Origin: Chroococcidiopsidaceae cyanobacterium CP_BM_ER_R8_30
GTDB taxonomy: Bacteria > Cyanobacteriota > Cyanobacteriia > Cyanobacteriales > Chroococcidiopsidaceae
Assembly (NCBI GenBank): GCA_019244235.1
Contig: JAFASY010000158.1
Location: 1 to 41,419 of the forward strand
Direction of reading: 5' to 3'
Length of the DNA stretch: 41,419 nt
Below the pieces are notes generated by a model. The model saw nothing but the letters and a program-made list of their open reading frames with translations. It did not search any database and had not been told where the DNA came from. A program made the position numbers and the translations under genes. Each line of letters opens with the position of its first letter. The stretch's first letter is position 1. Positions 17,446 to 26,389 of this stretch are shown here, in pieces.

Positions 17446-17790
17446 TTAGAACCCAAATATTATCCCTACTCTATTTCTGTCGCGATATCGCGAATCGCTG
17501 TCGTGGTCATGATGCCATCGATAGTCGTTTCTATCATGGTGCCACTGGTTGTCTCGATCTCGACGCCACTGGTTGTCATATCTATTATGATTTCTCCAAT
17601 TGTCATTCTGATCGCCATCGTAGCGGTCTGCGATGAGTAAAGAGCTATGACTGTTGCTAGCTGACACAAGCTTCGATGACATCTGTGATTGTCTATTTAA
17701 TGAAACTGCTTTGGCTGGCGTTGCTGTTAAAGAGAATAATGGAGTTACCATTAGTGGTAAGCTCGCTAGGAAAAAAGCTTTACGGTTCAT
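17446..17790 (-). CDS. Secreted Asp/Arg/His-rich protein
   Basis: A 114-residue protein. Residues 1-28 form a signal peptide ending ATPAKAVS. The rest is very polar: tandem-like units DNWRNHNRYD, NQWRRDRD, NQWHHDRND and YRWHHDHDSD, giving a strongly charged, probably disordered tail, ending VGIIFGF, a hydrophobic end often seen in exported or surface proteins of this kind. The DNA is visibly repetitive at about 17500-17600. It may bind metals or polyanions; that is inference. No family recognised. Confidence 0.6.
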   Translation of the reverse strand: MNRKAFFLASLPLMVTPLFSLTATPAKAVSLNRQSQMSSKLVSASNSHSSLLIADRYDGDQNDNWRNHNRYDNQWRRDRDNQWHHDRNDYRWHHDHDSDSRYRDRNRVGIIFGF

Positions 17791-18051
17791 ATTATTTCTC
17801 CTTCTATTTTAGCCTTTGAAATAGCTGGCTTTTATTTCGATTTTGACTGCATGTTTGAGAATTGAAGTTACGTTTAAAACCTCTTATTATCGATTTTTAG
17901 TCAGTAAACTTAGCCAAGCTTTAAACAAAAAACGCACTTTTGGTTAAGGGCTCTGATAAATTCCTAAGGCTATTGCAGTTACATCTTTATGCTATCAAGT
18001 ACAAATAATAAACTACATCTAAGCAAAGTCATGTTAAGGTTGTGACCTAGG

Positions 18052-18378
18052 TCATGGTTCATCTTCTTTCTGGGCTTCTTCTATCACCCATAGGTGTTCA
18101 CAGGGAATCTTGTCTACCAACACGATGCTAGATAGTTCACCACTATAAATTTCTAGTTCTGCTAAGCGTGGCGCTTCAAACAACAGATGCTGTCCAGAGA
18201 AAAGCACACGCTCAAAGTACCAGCCGGAGATGTTGGTGACGCGAGCGATCTGGAGCTTACTAGTGGAATTGGTGTAGTGGCAGAGAATGGGTTCTTTAAC
18301 TTCCAAAGGCAGAGGATCTAGACCTGGAGTCTCTGCCTTTGGAGATACAGTTATTTTTTGGGTGTCAAAGAAGTTCAT
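18052..18378 (-). CDS. DUF1830 family protein, PirA-like
   Basis: A 108-residue cytoplasmic protein. After a variable N-terminus of about 30 residues the DUF1830 domain reads ILCHYTNSTSKLQIARVTN, WYFERVLFSGQHLLFEAP and ELEIYSGE. In Synechocystis a small DUF1830 protein, PirA, binds the PII signal protein and tunes arginine synthesis; I recall that from the literature and infer a similar role. This copy is longer than PirA. Support for a nitrogen role comes from the glutamine-aptamer-like leader just upstream (18415-18483). Start ATG at 18378. Confidence 0.8.
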   Translation of the reverse strand: MNFFDTQKITVSPKAETPGLDPLPLEVKEPILCHYTNSTSKLQIARVTNISGWYFERVLFSGQHLLFEAPRLAELEIYSGELSSIVLVDKIPCEHLWVIEEAQKEDEP

Positions 18379-18414
18379 AATTTTCGCCTCTTCTTTTATC
18401 AGAGTAGTAGAGTG

Positions 18415-18483
18415 AGGCGCGTTCCTTCAGGATGAATCCCTACTTCCGTCTCCTAGTCAATCTTAGCCAAGGGCACACCGCCT
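18415..18483 (-). promoter_or_regulatory. Glutamine riboswitch (glnA / glutamine-I type) leader
   Basis: On the minus strand the block GACGGAAGTAGG (18439-18450), a small hairpin AGG-GATTCAT-CCT and GAAGGAACGC (18419-18428) reproduce the conserved core of the glnA glutamine riboswitch, which contains ACGGAAGUAGG and CGAAGGAACG. The 3' end AACGCGCCT can pair with AGGCGG at the other side (P1, five pairs visible), and a P2-like stem lies between. The gene that follows 37 bases downstream is the DUF1830 protein. The 5' half of the aptamer is less typical than the core; an alternative 5' strand is near 18535-18545. Confidence 0.75.
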
Positions 18484-18840
18484 TTACAGGAGGTCACTCT
18501 TCTCCCGGAGGTCATCTCCGGAAACTTCATGGTGACACGCAAGAGAAAGCAGCCAACGACCCCTTCTACGGTCACAACTAACTCAACCAGGAGATGAACG
18601 ATTGAGGTCTTTATCTAGGCTACATTGTTTTTCTAAGCTATTTGATTAAACTTTGATGAATTAATGATGAAGGGATAGCAATTCTAATTATACGTTGAAC
18701 CATTAGGTATTACTAAGGGTCAAATACATCAGCAATCCCTCACACAGAATAGTTGAGTTGCTGGCTTCTCTGGCACTAGGTAATCAGCGTGGAGGGGAAA
18801 CTGGTTAGGTCTGCTAGTGGCATCAATTGCTATGAAGTTT
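18484..18840. other. Intergenic region, no gene
   Basis: About 360 bases between the aptamer and the CRP-like site hold a perfect hairpin CCGGAG-GTCAT-CTCCGG (about 18514-18530) and otherwise unremarkable AT-rich sequence. A 25-codon frame on the minus strand (beginning MKFPEMTSGRR) overlaps the leader; it could be a leader peptide but there is no independent support. Confidence 0.35.
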
Positions 18841-18841
18841 C

Positions 18842-18857
18842 AGTGATATAAGTCACA
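18842..18857. promoter_or_regulatory. CRP-family binding site candidate
   Basis: AGTGA-N6-TCACA differs from the consensus TGTGA-N6-TCACA by one base. Cyanobacterial cAMP receptor proteins (SYCRP1 type) bind this consensus. It lies about 240 bases upstream of the PEP-CTERM gene at 19095, within the long region that must hold its promoter. Confidence 0.35.
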
Positions 18858-19094
18858 TTTAAGCTATGACAGATGACATCTAAAGCAGAATGCAACGCGG
18901 TTATAATCGCTACTGTATTTTCAGGTCTTTAAGCGTTGCGTCTCAGTGAATTTGTTTGCATTGCTGTTACATCTTCATGAATTTAGCGATATTGTACTAG
19001 GCTTTGCATTCCGCTGTTAAGCCTTATTCTCTAGACGGACCATCGTCGTAACTTGGATATGTCGGTCAGTCCTCAAACGCAGAGAAGGTGATGG

Positions 19095-19694
19095 ATGCTC
19101 CAACGGAACAGACTACCTGTGTTTTTTGCTATTTCGCTTGTCTTCAGCTTGCCTAAAGCGGTACATGCAGAAAGTATTACGGTCAATGGACCCTGGTACG
19201 AATTTTCTTTTGCTCAAGTAGGTCAGGATGCTTCTGGCTGTTTTCCAGCCGATGCGAATGGCATAGATTGTATTCCCAGCCCCAGTGGCAATTCGGTATC
19301 CGCTGGTACGGCTCCGTGGGTTTACACGAGTCAGTCAGATACAGTTCTAACCGTCACCGATGTATCCCTGCGAGGCGATGCATTTGAAGTCTTCGATAAT
19401 GGTGTTTCGATTGGGACCACTCCAACAGTCGCAACTGGGGGGGGTTGCGGAGACGACCCAGTTCCATGTCTTGCTGATCCGCTAGTCAGTCACAAATCGT
19501 TTCTGCTTGCCCCTGGCAACTCCTCGATTGCGATCCAGCCCACAGCGATACTGGCACCTGGCTCGGCCTACTTTCAGGTAGAAACAGTTCCCGAACCATC
19601 CACTATTTTTCTGAATGCTATTGGTTTGCCAGCATTTTTTGCCCTTTCCCGGAAACAGCGTCCTCCAGGCAAAAAACGTGGTGAAGCTCCATGA
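19095..19694 (+). CDS. PEP-CTERM sorting domain protein
   Basis: A 199-residue exported protein. Signal peptide residues 1-24 end in AVHAES. The mature domain of about 130 residues is beta-rich (WYEFSFAQVGQD, VLTVTDVSLRGDAFEVFDNG, FLLAPGNSSIAIQP), with four or more Cys, a pattern seen in cyanobacterial PEP-CTERM proteins. The tail VPEPSTIFLNAIGLPAFFAL followed by a basic end is a PEP-CTERM signal for exosortase. Two genes of exported enzymes follow; the next starts 41 bases after this stop, so they likely form an operon. Molecular function unknown. Confidence 0.85.
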   Translation: MLQRNRLPVFFAISLVFSLPKAVHAESITVNGPWYEFSFAQVGQDASGCFPADANGIDCIPSPSGNSVSAGTAPWVYTSQSDTVLTVTDVSLRGDAFEVFDNGVSIGTTPTVATGGGCGDDPVPCLADPLVSHKSFLLAPGNSSIAIQPTAILAPGSAYFQVETVPEPSTIFLNAIGLPAFFALSRKQRPPGKKRGEAP

Positions 19695-19735
19695 GGACTA
19701 ACAGAAACTAGCAAGCAATTTTATAGGAGATTTCA

Positions 19736-22069
19736 GTGTACGCAGCGTTTATTCTAACCCAGCGTCGCCTGCTAACATGCTTACAGACGGTGACAGCATC
19801 CTTTTTGCTGGCGATTTGCATTATGCGTGCTGCAAGTGCACAGCAGGAGAAGAGTCAGGCTCCGGATGCATCGACAGTAGGACCCTTAGCAACTGTCACC
19901 GAAGATTACGACCTGGGGCCTGCCGTCAATCCGGTTATCTTACCAGGATGTGTACCAACGTCCAGCTATGATTGCAATACTGAACTTAAGGCACGTATCT
20001 ATCGACCACAAACTCTAACAGGGGTATACCCGCTCATCATTTTTCTACACGGCAATCACGCAACCTGCGGACGCCCCTATAATCCCCCTTACCAGGACCC
20101 ACCTGGCTTTCCAGGAAACCCAAGAATTGATGATAATAATCAGTATACTGGTACTGGTACCTGCCCTGTGGGTTATGTTGAGGCACCTAGCTATCTAGGC
20201 TACGCTTATCTGGCAAATCGCCTCGCTAGCTATGGATATATAGTAGTGTCTATTGATGCTAATCGTGGAATTAATGCAGGTCCTGGTCTTGCAAACGATC
20301 CGGCCCTAATTTTTGCACGCGGACGGCTTGTCCTGACCCACCTTCAATTCTTGAGCGAATGCAACATCAACGGTTCAACTGAATTAGCTGCATGTGATGA
20401 GCTAAAAGGTCGGTTAGATTTTGGGAACGTTGGGTTGATGGGTCATTCCCGAGGTGGAGAAGGCATGCGTGCTGCCTACAATCTGTATAATGCCCCAGGC
20501 AGCGCGTGGCCGACATTGATCCCGAACCGCCTTAATATCAAGGGAATTTTTGAGATTGCCCCAACCGACAACACCAACATGGTATCAGGCAACAGCTTAG
20601 ATGCGAATGGAACAGCATGGAATGTCCTGCTACCGATGTGCGACGCTGATGTGAGTGACCTCGCAGGCGCACGACCATTTGACCGAATGCTACAGGACAC
20701 CTCTGAATCTCCTCCAACTCAGAAATCTACATATACTGTTTGGGGAGCCAATCACAACTTCTATAACACTGAATGGCAGGTGAGTGACACAGTTACACTG
20801 ACGAACCCAGTTGTGAGATTCTCTTGTATTGGGGGAGCGCCCAATACCGATCTCTTCCCCGATTCTCCGGGTTCGCCCAATCAAAGGCTGACAGCAATTT
20901 CCAGCTTGCTGGCTTTTTTCCGCGCCAATATTGGTGCTGGGGCAGATGCAACCTTCAATCAGAATTTTAACCCGCTATTTAGTTTGCCTCAAAAGGTGAC
21001 AGATGAAACAGGAGCATCTGTAGCTTTTCCCACTCTTGTTAACCGGGGTTACAGCCCTTCAGCCAATTCTATTTTTAATCTTATTGTTGATAACTTCGAC
21101 AAACCTACAGGAACAAGCAGCTATGGTATTCCAGATGATGTTAGCAATATCACCATTAATGACGGAGGTGTCCGGAATGAAGACCCAGTTTTAAGCGCTG
21201 GGCAAATTACTTGGAATACTCCTGGTTCTAGCGTCTTCTTCCAAACTAATTCAACTGACATTAATACATTTGGAAGAGATTTAACAGGCTTCAAAACATT
21301 AGACTTTCGTGTTTCGCGTCAATACAATTCTCTGAATCCCGTGGGTCCAACAGACTTCTCAATTCAATTGGTCTCTGCTAATGGAATTCTGACAAGACCA
21401 GTACGTATAAGTAACTATACAGACCTTAGAGGTCCGGTTGGTGGGGTATTCGGTGGTCGCCACCCCATTTTGCAGACAGTAAGCGTTCCTTTGACCGACT
21501 TCGGCAACTTTAACTTAGTCAAGAATCAAGTGCGGGGAGTCCGTTTAATCTTTGACCAAACGCCTCAGGGTGCAATCTACATTACTGACGTTCGCTTCTT
21601 AAACACCTTCGGATCGGGCGTGCCAGACTTGACCCAAGTTCTAGGTGGACAGGCTCAAGGGCTCTCGCTTCCAAACCCGAACTCTCAATCAGCTCAAGGC
21701 TTTACAGGAGGTAGCTCCAACACAAATGAAAGCACAATATTGGTACACCATGGACATATTGTGAGTATTCGCACTGGTTCTGCAATGTCCGCCTTACAGA
21801 ATCAGCCAGGAGTAGAGATTGAAGTCTTTAGCCAGGATGGCTTTCCGGTGCGCGACGCCAAGCGTGTGCTACAGATCGGCAAGCACCAGTTCTTTTTAGA
21901 CCGCTATAAAGACGATGATATGCATACGCTGATCTTTACATTAACCAACGACGAGTTTGCGCAAGTTGCTACTGGCGATCCCGTCAGAGTCCAGTACGGA
22001 ACCGAGCCTTCCCAAGAATGGTGGGACTTAGGCTACTTAGACAAGAGCATTACCAACCAAAACCGTTAG
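19736..22069 (+). CDS. Large secreted alpha/beta hydrolase
   Basis: A 777-residue protein. Start GTG at 19736, with AGGAGA five bases upstream. A signal peptide ends at AASAQ. Residues 55-380 form an alpha/beta hydrolase: [10 protein letters not shown], then [16 protein letters not shown] and the nucleophile motif [10 protein letters not shown], with a likely His near [10 protein letters not shown]. It resembles chlorophyllase- or platelet-activating-factor-acetylhydrolase-like esterases. Residues 380-777 form a long beta-rich region with no motif I recognise, possibly two domains. It shares a probable operon with the PEP-CTERM protein before it. Substrate unknown. Confidence 0.75.
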   Translation: MYAAFILTQRRLLTCLQTVTASFLLAICIMRAASAQQEKSQAPDASTVGPLATVTEDYDLGPAVNPVILPGCVPTSSYDCNTELKARIYRPQTLTGVYPLIIFLHGNHATCGRPYNPPYQDPPGFPGNPRIDDNNQYTGTGTCPVGYVEAPSYLGYAYLANRLASYGYIVVSIDANRGINAGPGLANDPALIFARGRLVLTHLQFLSECNINGSTELAACDELKGRLDFGNVGLMGHSRGGEGMRAAYNLYNAPGSAWPTLIPNRLNIKGIFEIAPTDNTNMVSGNSLDANGTAWNVLLPMCDADVSDLAGARPFDRMLQDTSESPPTQKSTYTVWGANHNFYNTEWQVSDTVTLTNPVVRFSCIGGAPNTDLFPDSPGSPNQRLTAISSLLAFFRANIGAGADATFNQNFNPLFSLPQKVTDETGASVAFPTLVNRGYSPSANSIFNLIVDNFDKPTGTSSYGIPDDVSNITINDGGVRNEDPVLSAGQITWNTPGSSVFFQTNSTDINTFGRDLTGFKTLDFRVSRQYNSLNPVGPTDFSIQLVSANGILTRPVRISNYTDLRGPVGGVFGGRHPILQTVSVPLTDFGNFNLVKNQVRGVRLIFDQTPQGAIYITDVRFLNTFGSGVPDLTQVLGGQAQGLSLPNPNSQSAQGFTGGSSNTNESTILVHHGHIVSIRTGSAMSALQNQPGVEIEVFSQDGFPVRDAKRVLQIGKHQFFLDRYKDDDMHTLIFTLTNDEFAQVATGDPVRVQYGTEPSQEWWDLGYLDKSITNQNR

Positions 22070-22188
22070 GTGGTTTGGTTGCACTATTCCCCTACAGCTC
22101 CAGTTGGGATCAAGACTATGGTGGTAGCCAGGGCTCTATTGCTCGTAGTTGCGATGGTATGATGCTTTGGGAACTAATAGTGATTACC

Positions 22189-22683
22189 ATGAGGTGTTTT
22201 CTACAACTGGCGACATTTCTCTTACTGCTTGTGTTTCTTGCCTTTCCTCTATCAGCACAAGCAGCCAGCTCTTCTGTGATTTCTCGCTCGGCTGGGAACG
22301 GGGAACTCAGTGGCAAAGATTTCTCTGGTCAAAATTTACAAGCAGCTGAGTTTTCCAATGTCAAGCTAGAGCTGACTAATTTTAGCAATGCTGACCTACG
22401 CGGTGCTGTTTTTAATGGTTCTGTACTAGCCAAGGCAAATCTACATGGGGCAGATTTTACTAACGGAATTGCCTATTTAGTAGATTTTAAGGATGCTGAT
22501 TTGAGCGATGCCGTCTTGGTAGAAGCGATTATGCTGCGTTCTACTTTTGATAATGCCGATGTTACAGGTGCAGATTTTAGTGATGCAGTTCTAGACGTGC
22601 TGCAAGTCAAAAAACTCTGTGCTAGAGCAACGGGTGTTAATTCGAGAACAGGAGTATCAACCCGTGAGTCTTTGGGGTGTTGA
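22189..22683 (+). CDS. Exported pentapeptide-repeat protein (thylakoid lumen type)
   Basis: A 164-residue protein from ATG 22189, chosen because it opens directly into a clear signal peptide (residues 1-25, ending in SAQAAS); upstream ATGs add residues before it. The body consists of pentapeptide repeats (A(D/N)LxX pattern): [22 protein letters not shown] and so on, forming a right-handed beta helix. The C-terminus has two Cys (KKLCARATG and SLGC) able to form a disulphide, as in lumenal pentapeptide proteins (TL15/TL17 type). Location in the thylakoid lumen or periplasm is likely; function is unknown. It starts about 120 bases after the hydrolase gene ends. Confidence 0.85.
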   Translation: MRCFLQLATFLLLLVFLAFPLSAQAASSSVISRSAGNGELSGKDFSGQNLQAAEFSNVKLELTNFSNADLRGAVFNGSVLAKANLHGADFTNGIAYLVDFKDADLSDAVLVEAIMLRSTFDNADVTGADFSDAVLDVLQVKKLCARATGVNSRTGVSTRESLGC

Positions 22684-22703
22684 TGGGATTTTAGATGAGG
22701 CTG

Positions 22704-23414
22704 CTACATTTCTCGGACAATCGGTTGATTGTTTTGGACTTCACCAATCAAGACTAAATCTGTGACACCCACGAATATGCCGTTTTCTAGGACGCCTGGA
22801 ATATTATTCAAGGTTTTTTCTAGACCAGCAGGGTCACTGATATTGTCAAATTTAACATCAATTACCATGTTGCCTTGGTCGGTAATCACTGGTCCGGCTT
22901 TTTTGACTCCCATGCGTAGTTCTGGCTGACCGCCCAATTTCTCAATTGCTCGCATCACTGGCGCGATCGCCATGGGGATGACTTCTACCGGGACAGGAAA
23001 ACTAGAACCAAGTCGGTCTACTATCTTAGAGCTATCCACCACCACAATAAACTGGTCTGCTAAAGAATCCACGATTTTTTCACGGGTATGGGCTGCTCCA
23101 CCTCCTTTGATCAAATTTTTTTGTGGATCAACTTCATCTGCCCCATCTATCGCCAGATCGATGTGGTCAACAGCGTCTAGGGTCGTTAGTGGGATACCAT
23201 ACTGTTTTGCCAGAACTTCTGCCTGAAAAGAGGTGGGGATGCCTTGAATATTTTTAAGTTCCCCTGCCTTAAGGCGCTCACCCAGAAACTGAATCGTATA
23301 AGCTGTGGTTGAACCTGTCCCCAATCCTACAATTGAACCAGATTGAACGCGGTCAGCGGCGGCTTGACCGACTTTCTGTTTCATTAACTTTACCGGATCT
23401 GCTGCTACGCTCAT
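22704..23414 (-). CDS. rpiA: Ribose-5-phosphate isomerase A
   Basis: A 236-residue enzyme interconverting ribose-5-phosphate and ribulose-5-phosphate in the Calvin and pentose phosphate cycles. Start ATG 23414 ([16 protein letters not shown]); an ATG 60 bases upstream gives an atypical extension. Motifs: [13 protein letters not shown] for phosphate binding, [11 protein letters not shown] with catalytic Asp, and [12 protein letters not shown] with the catalytic Glu/Lys region. Normal length. It is divergent from the DUF3288 gene, 34 bases apart, so the promoters overlap. Confidence 0.96.
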   Translation of the reverse strand: MSVAADPVKLMKQKVGQAAADRVQSGSIVGLGTGSTTAYTIQFLGERLKAGELKNIQGIPTSFQAEVLAKQYGIPLTTLDAVDHIDLAIDGADEVDPQKNLIKGGGAAHTREKIVDSLADQFIVVVDSSKIVDRLGSSFPVPVEVIPMAIAPVMRAIEKLGGQPELRMGVKKAGPVITDQGNMVIDVKFDNISDPAGLEKTLNNIPGVLENGIFVGVTDLVLIGEVQNNQPIVREM

Positions 23415-23448
23415 ACTAAAAACTCCCAAATCGATCCAAAATTCTACT

Positions 23449-23748
23449 ATGGATTCAGCTTCTTCAGAAAACAAAGAGCAACAGCATCCCCTCTACAGTC
23501 GCGATCGTCAGGTTGTGACTAGCCTGTTGTCAGGAGAACCGACAGATTATAACCTGTCGGAACTAGCTCGGCTGCGAATTCGTTATCGTGGCTTTCCTGG
23601 CGCTAGGGATATCCAAACGGACTTGGATCAAGTGATGCAACTTTGGGGTCTTACCGAAACAACTCTCTACGAGAAAACCCGCCAGATCCATGCAACTAGA
23701 CCAATTTACCAAGGTAAAGCCAAAAGCGAGGGAGAAGATTGGAATTAA
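23449..23748 (+). CDS. DUF3288 family protein
   Basis: A 99-residue soluble protein. [45 protein letters not shown] and [18 protein letters not shown] match DUF3288, a small family almost confined to cyanobacteria. Function unknown. Its stop overlaps that of the convergent MCE gene by four bases and its start is 34 bases from rpiA. Confidence 0.85.
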   Translation: MDSASSENKEQQHPLYSRDRQVVTSLLSGEPTDYNLSELARLRIRYRGFPGARDIQTDLDQVMQLWGLTETTLYEKTRQIHATRPIYQGKAKSEGEDWN

Positions 23749-25043
23749 TGCATCTGTTGCTGCAACTTAACCAGAGTATTAGCTAGCGCTGTAGTATCTT
23801 GGTTGCTGGGTGCCAATTCGGTATTTCCTAGGCTGGTGTTGATGGCAGCCTTTGTAGATTCCAGCGTCTGGGCTAACTGAACTTGCTGCTGTAGCTGCTG
23901 CGTTGAGGACACTAAACCACTTAAGCCATTGATCAGGCGCTTGAGATTTTCGCGAACTTTTGGGTCACCCGTTAACTGATCTACGTCAGACGTGATCTTC
24001 TGGGCATTCTCAAACGTCACCCTAGCAGAGTCTAAAGTTTTTTGTAGTGTCACTACATTAGTGGGATTGTTCAGAGTATTAGAGAATTTGCGAAAGCTTT
24101 CTGAAATTTGAGCTGCATTATCTGATAGGGTTTCTAGATTCCGAATCAGTTTCCCCTGGGTTAAGCGGTTGAGTGCAGGAGTTGCGAGCCTTGTAGTTTC
24201 ACGCAATCGATCGCTTGTTTCCTTTAGGTTATTCAACGTCGCCACCAAGGTGCCACGGTTTTCCCTCAATAGAACATCGAGATCGGAGACGAGACGATTC
24301 GCCGCAGCACCAGTCAAACGGAGTTGGTCAGCAGTCGCACCAAATTTAGCTGCCGTCTGCGTAGTCGTTGCACTGAGCTGACCTGCTGTACGCTGAATTG
24401 AATTGGCTGTGGTTGAAAGGCTACCCAACTGTTGTTGCGCTGCCACACTCAAGCTTTTGAGTTGATGACTCAGATCGACGACTGAGGCGGCTGCCAAAGA
24501 GGCGTTTCTCGTGAGGTTATTAACATTGGTGAATAGCTCTGGGTTGCTGTAGAGATTAGTGAGGCGAGTCGAGTTGAGAATAAGTTGATTGAGGCTGACA
24601 CCAATCTCACCGTGCAATCGGGAACCATTGCAGATAATGAGCTGGCGATCGCAATTTTCGTCATTCGGCTTAGCGCTGACTTCCCCAAGTGGTAAGGGAT
24701 TTTGAGGTGTAATATCGATAGATGTTTCGCCAACTAATCCAGACTGGTTGGCTTGAACTAAAACGTTACGCGGGATAAGAAGAGTAGGTGAATTAATTTC
24801 AATTCCGACATCAACACCGTTTGATCTAGGTGTTATCGAGGTAATTTTGCCAACGTTAACCCCACGATACCGAACCACCGCTCCTTTCTGCATTCCTCCA
24901 GCCTCAGCAAACTCAACTGTGGCTGTGTAGCTGCGCTTACCAAAGCTCACCCCACGCAGCCAGAGGAACAGCCATGCCACTAGACCCAGTCCCAGTAGGA
25001 TCAACAAACCAACAGAACCCTCTCGCACCACACGCGTTCGCAT
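23745..25043 (-). CDS. MCE (MlaD) family protein, lipid transport
   Basis: A 432-residue membrane-anchored protein. Residues 10-32 are a transmembrane helix (GLLILLGLGLVAWLFLWLRG). Residues 38-120 are an MCE domain (YTATVEFAEAGGMQKGAVVRYRG, VNVGKI). The remaining 300 residues are alpha-helical, rich in Gln, Leu and Asn, as in MCE proteins that form tunnels for lipid. With the ATPase just upstream it forms the core of an MCE-type phospholipid transporter like plastid TGD2/TGD3. The permease (MlaE/TGD1) is not in the window. Confidence 0.9.
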   Translation of the reverse strand: MRTRVVREGSVGLLILLGLGLVAWLFLWLRGVSFGKRSYTATVEFAEAGGMQKGAVVRYRGVNVGKITSITPRSNGVDVGIEINSPTLLIPRNVLVQANQSGLVGETSIDITPQNPLPLGEVSAKPNDENCDRQLIICNGSRLHGEIGVSLNQLILNSTRLTNLYSNPELFTNVNNLTRNASLAAASVVDLSHQLKSLSVAAQQQLGSLSTTANSIQRTAGQLSATTTQTAAKFGATADQLRLTGAAANRLVSDLDVLLRENRGTLVATLNNLKETSDRLRETTRLATPALNRLTQGKLIRNLETLSDNAAQISESFRKFSNTLNNPTNVVTLQKTLDSARVTFENAQKITSDVDQLTGDPKVRENLKRLINGLSGLVSSTQQLQQQVQLAQTLESTKAAINTSLGNTELAPSNQDTTALANTLVKLQQQMH

Positions 25044-25110
25044 CTCTTTTGCCCTCCTGCCTGATAGATTTCAGATTCACTTTTTTAAAAAATCCAAAAT
25101 CCCAAATTGT

Positions 25111-25980
25111 TTAGTCGACAACGTGAATTGGTCCATCAACACTGCCACTAAAGAATTGTCGCACCATAGGATTGTCTGAGGTGTCAATCTCACTTTCACT
25201 ACCCTCCCACTGCAATTTGCCGTGATAGAGCAATGCAATCCTGTCAGCAGTACGACGGATGGTACTGTGCTGGTGAGTGACGATTGCATAAGAGCCACAG
25301 ATCCCCTCTGTACATTGCAGCTGACGGATCAAATCCTCAATCACAGTAGAAGCAATTGGGTCGAGACCAGCGGTTGGTTCATCGTACAGTAAAATCTCTG
25401 GCTTTTCTTTGGGATCGTCAGGATTATACGTGATTGCCCGAGCAAAACTTACTCGTTTGCGCATTCCGCCTGACAATTCAGCAGGATAGCTATTGATTGC
25501 ATGCTCTAACCCTACCATCTCCAGCCTTTGGTGAACAATCTCTCGGATTCGCGTTCGCGGTAGATTAGAGTTGTGATAGAGGGTAAAGCCAACGTTTTCC
25601 TCAACCGTGAGTGAGTCAAATAAAGCAGCTTGCTGGAACACCATCCCAATCACAATGGGGTCAGCCACATCCTCAACTAATCCTTTTCGTTGCTGCCCCT
25701 GGATGTAAACCTCCCCGGTATCAGGTGCCAGCAGTCCAGCAATAATCCGCAGAATCGTCGATTTGCCAGTTCCTGAGGGACCAACAATAGCCAGTGCCTC
25801 CCCCTTCTTGAGGTCAAGGTCTATATTATCTAAAACCGGATGCTGACCAAAGGTTTTAGAGATTCCCTTCAGTTTAATCAAGGGCTCATTCGTTAGTAAG
25901 GCTGAGTTTGTAGAGCCGTTGGCTGCAAGGTCTTCTCTAGGAGCAAGATTAGACATTTCGACATGGTGCTGATTATTCAT
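25111..25980 (-). CDS. ABC transporter ATP-binding protein, MlaF/TGD3 type
   Basis: A 289-residue ATPase. Walker A is GPSGTGKST (residues 67-75), the signature is ELSGGMRKRVSFARA, Walker B is LLYDEPTAGLDP, and the H-loop is VTHQH. The MRKR signature and position directly upstream of an MCE protein mark it as the ATPase of an MCE-type lipid transporter at the plasma membrane or thylakoid. Nine bases separate it from the DUF427 stop upstream and 67 from the MCE gene downstream: one operon. No permease gene is present. Confidence 0.92.
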   Translation of the reverse strand: MNNQHHVEMSNLAPREDLAANGSTNSALLTNEPLIKLKGISKTFGQHPVLDNIDLDLKKGEALAIVGPSGTGKSTILRIIAGLLAPDTGEVYIQGQQRKGLVEDVADPIVIGMVFQQAALFDSLTVEENVGFTLYHNSNLPRTRIREIVHQRLEMVGLEHAINSYPAELSGGMRKRVSFARAITYNPDDPKEKPEILLYDEPTAGLDPIASTVIEDLIRQLQCTEGICGSYAIVTHQHSTIRRTADRIALLYHGKLQWEGSESEIDTSDNPMVRQFFSGSVDGPIHVVD

Positions 25981-25989
25981 AACTTTAAA

Positions 25990-26274
25990 TCAAGGCTCAA
26001 CCTTGACACCCTTCCAAAAGGCGACATAACCCTCAATGTTTTTTGCTTTTTCCTTAGCAGTAGGATAGTACCAAGCAGCGTCCTTATTCACCTCTCCATT
26101 AACCTCAATGTTGTAGTAACTCGCAACACCTTTCCAGGGGCAGGTTGTGTGAGTCTGGCTTTCTTTAAAGTACTGCCGCTGAATCGAATCAGGTGGGAAG
26201 TATTGGTTGCCTTCCACAACTTCAGTGTGATCGCTCTGGGCTAAAACAGTACCATTCCAGATTGCTTTCGGCAT
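25990..26274 (-). CDS. DUF427 family protein
   Basis: A 94-residue soluble protein with the DUF427 pattern: KAIWNGTVLAQSD, then EVVEGNQYFPPDS and KESQTHTTCPWKGVASYYNI and AAWYYPTAKEKA. The conserved THTTCPWKG includes the invariant Cys. Function unknown. First gene of the operon with the MCE transporter pair. Confidence 0.9.
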   Translation of the reverse strand: MPKAIWNGTVLAQSDHTEVVEGNQYFPPDSIQRQYFKESQTHTTCPWKGVASYYNIEVNGEVNKDAAWYYPTAKEKAKNIEGYVAFWKGVKVEP

Positions 26275-26331
26275 AAGCCACTTTCCTTAATCTATATTTA
26301 GTCAGTGAGAAGTCAAGCAGGGCGGTTGCCT

Positions 26332-26361
26332 CCGTTCGCGTTAGCGCTTCGTTTAGGAAGC
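26332..26361. repeat. Dispersed GTTCGCGTTAGCG repeat
   Basis: The segment GTTCGCGTTAGCGCTTCG followed by GTTTAGGAAGC resembles the segment at 34758-34790 (GTTCGCGTAGCGTC, then CAAGGAAAACGC) and a short variant at about 33211-33241. Such elements recur in cyanobacterial genomes. Function unknown. Confidence 0.5.
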
Positions 26362-26389
26362 TCGGAACTTCAGAATCTCTGTCTTAATT

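Noticed and set aside
18453-18529. 25-codon frame beginning MKFPEMTSGRR overlapping the riboswitch leader
   Set aside because: Could be a leader peptide, but nothing beyond an open frame supports it, and it runs into the aptamer.
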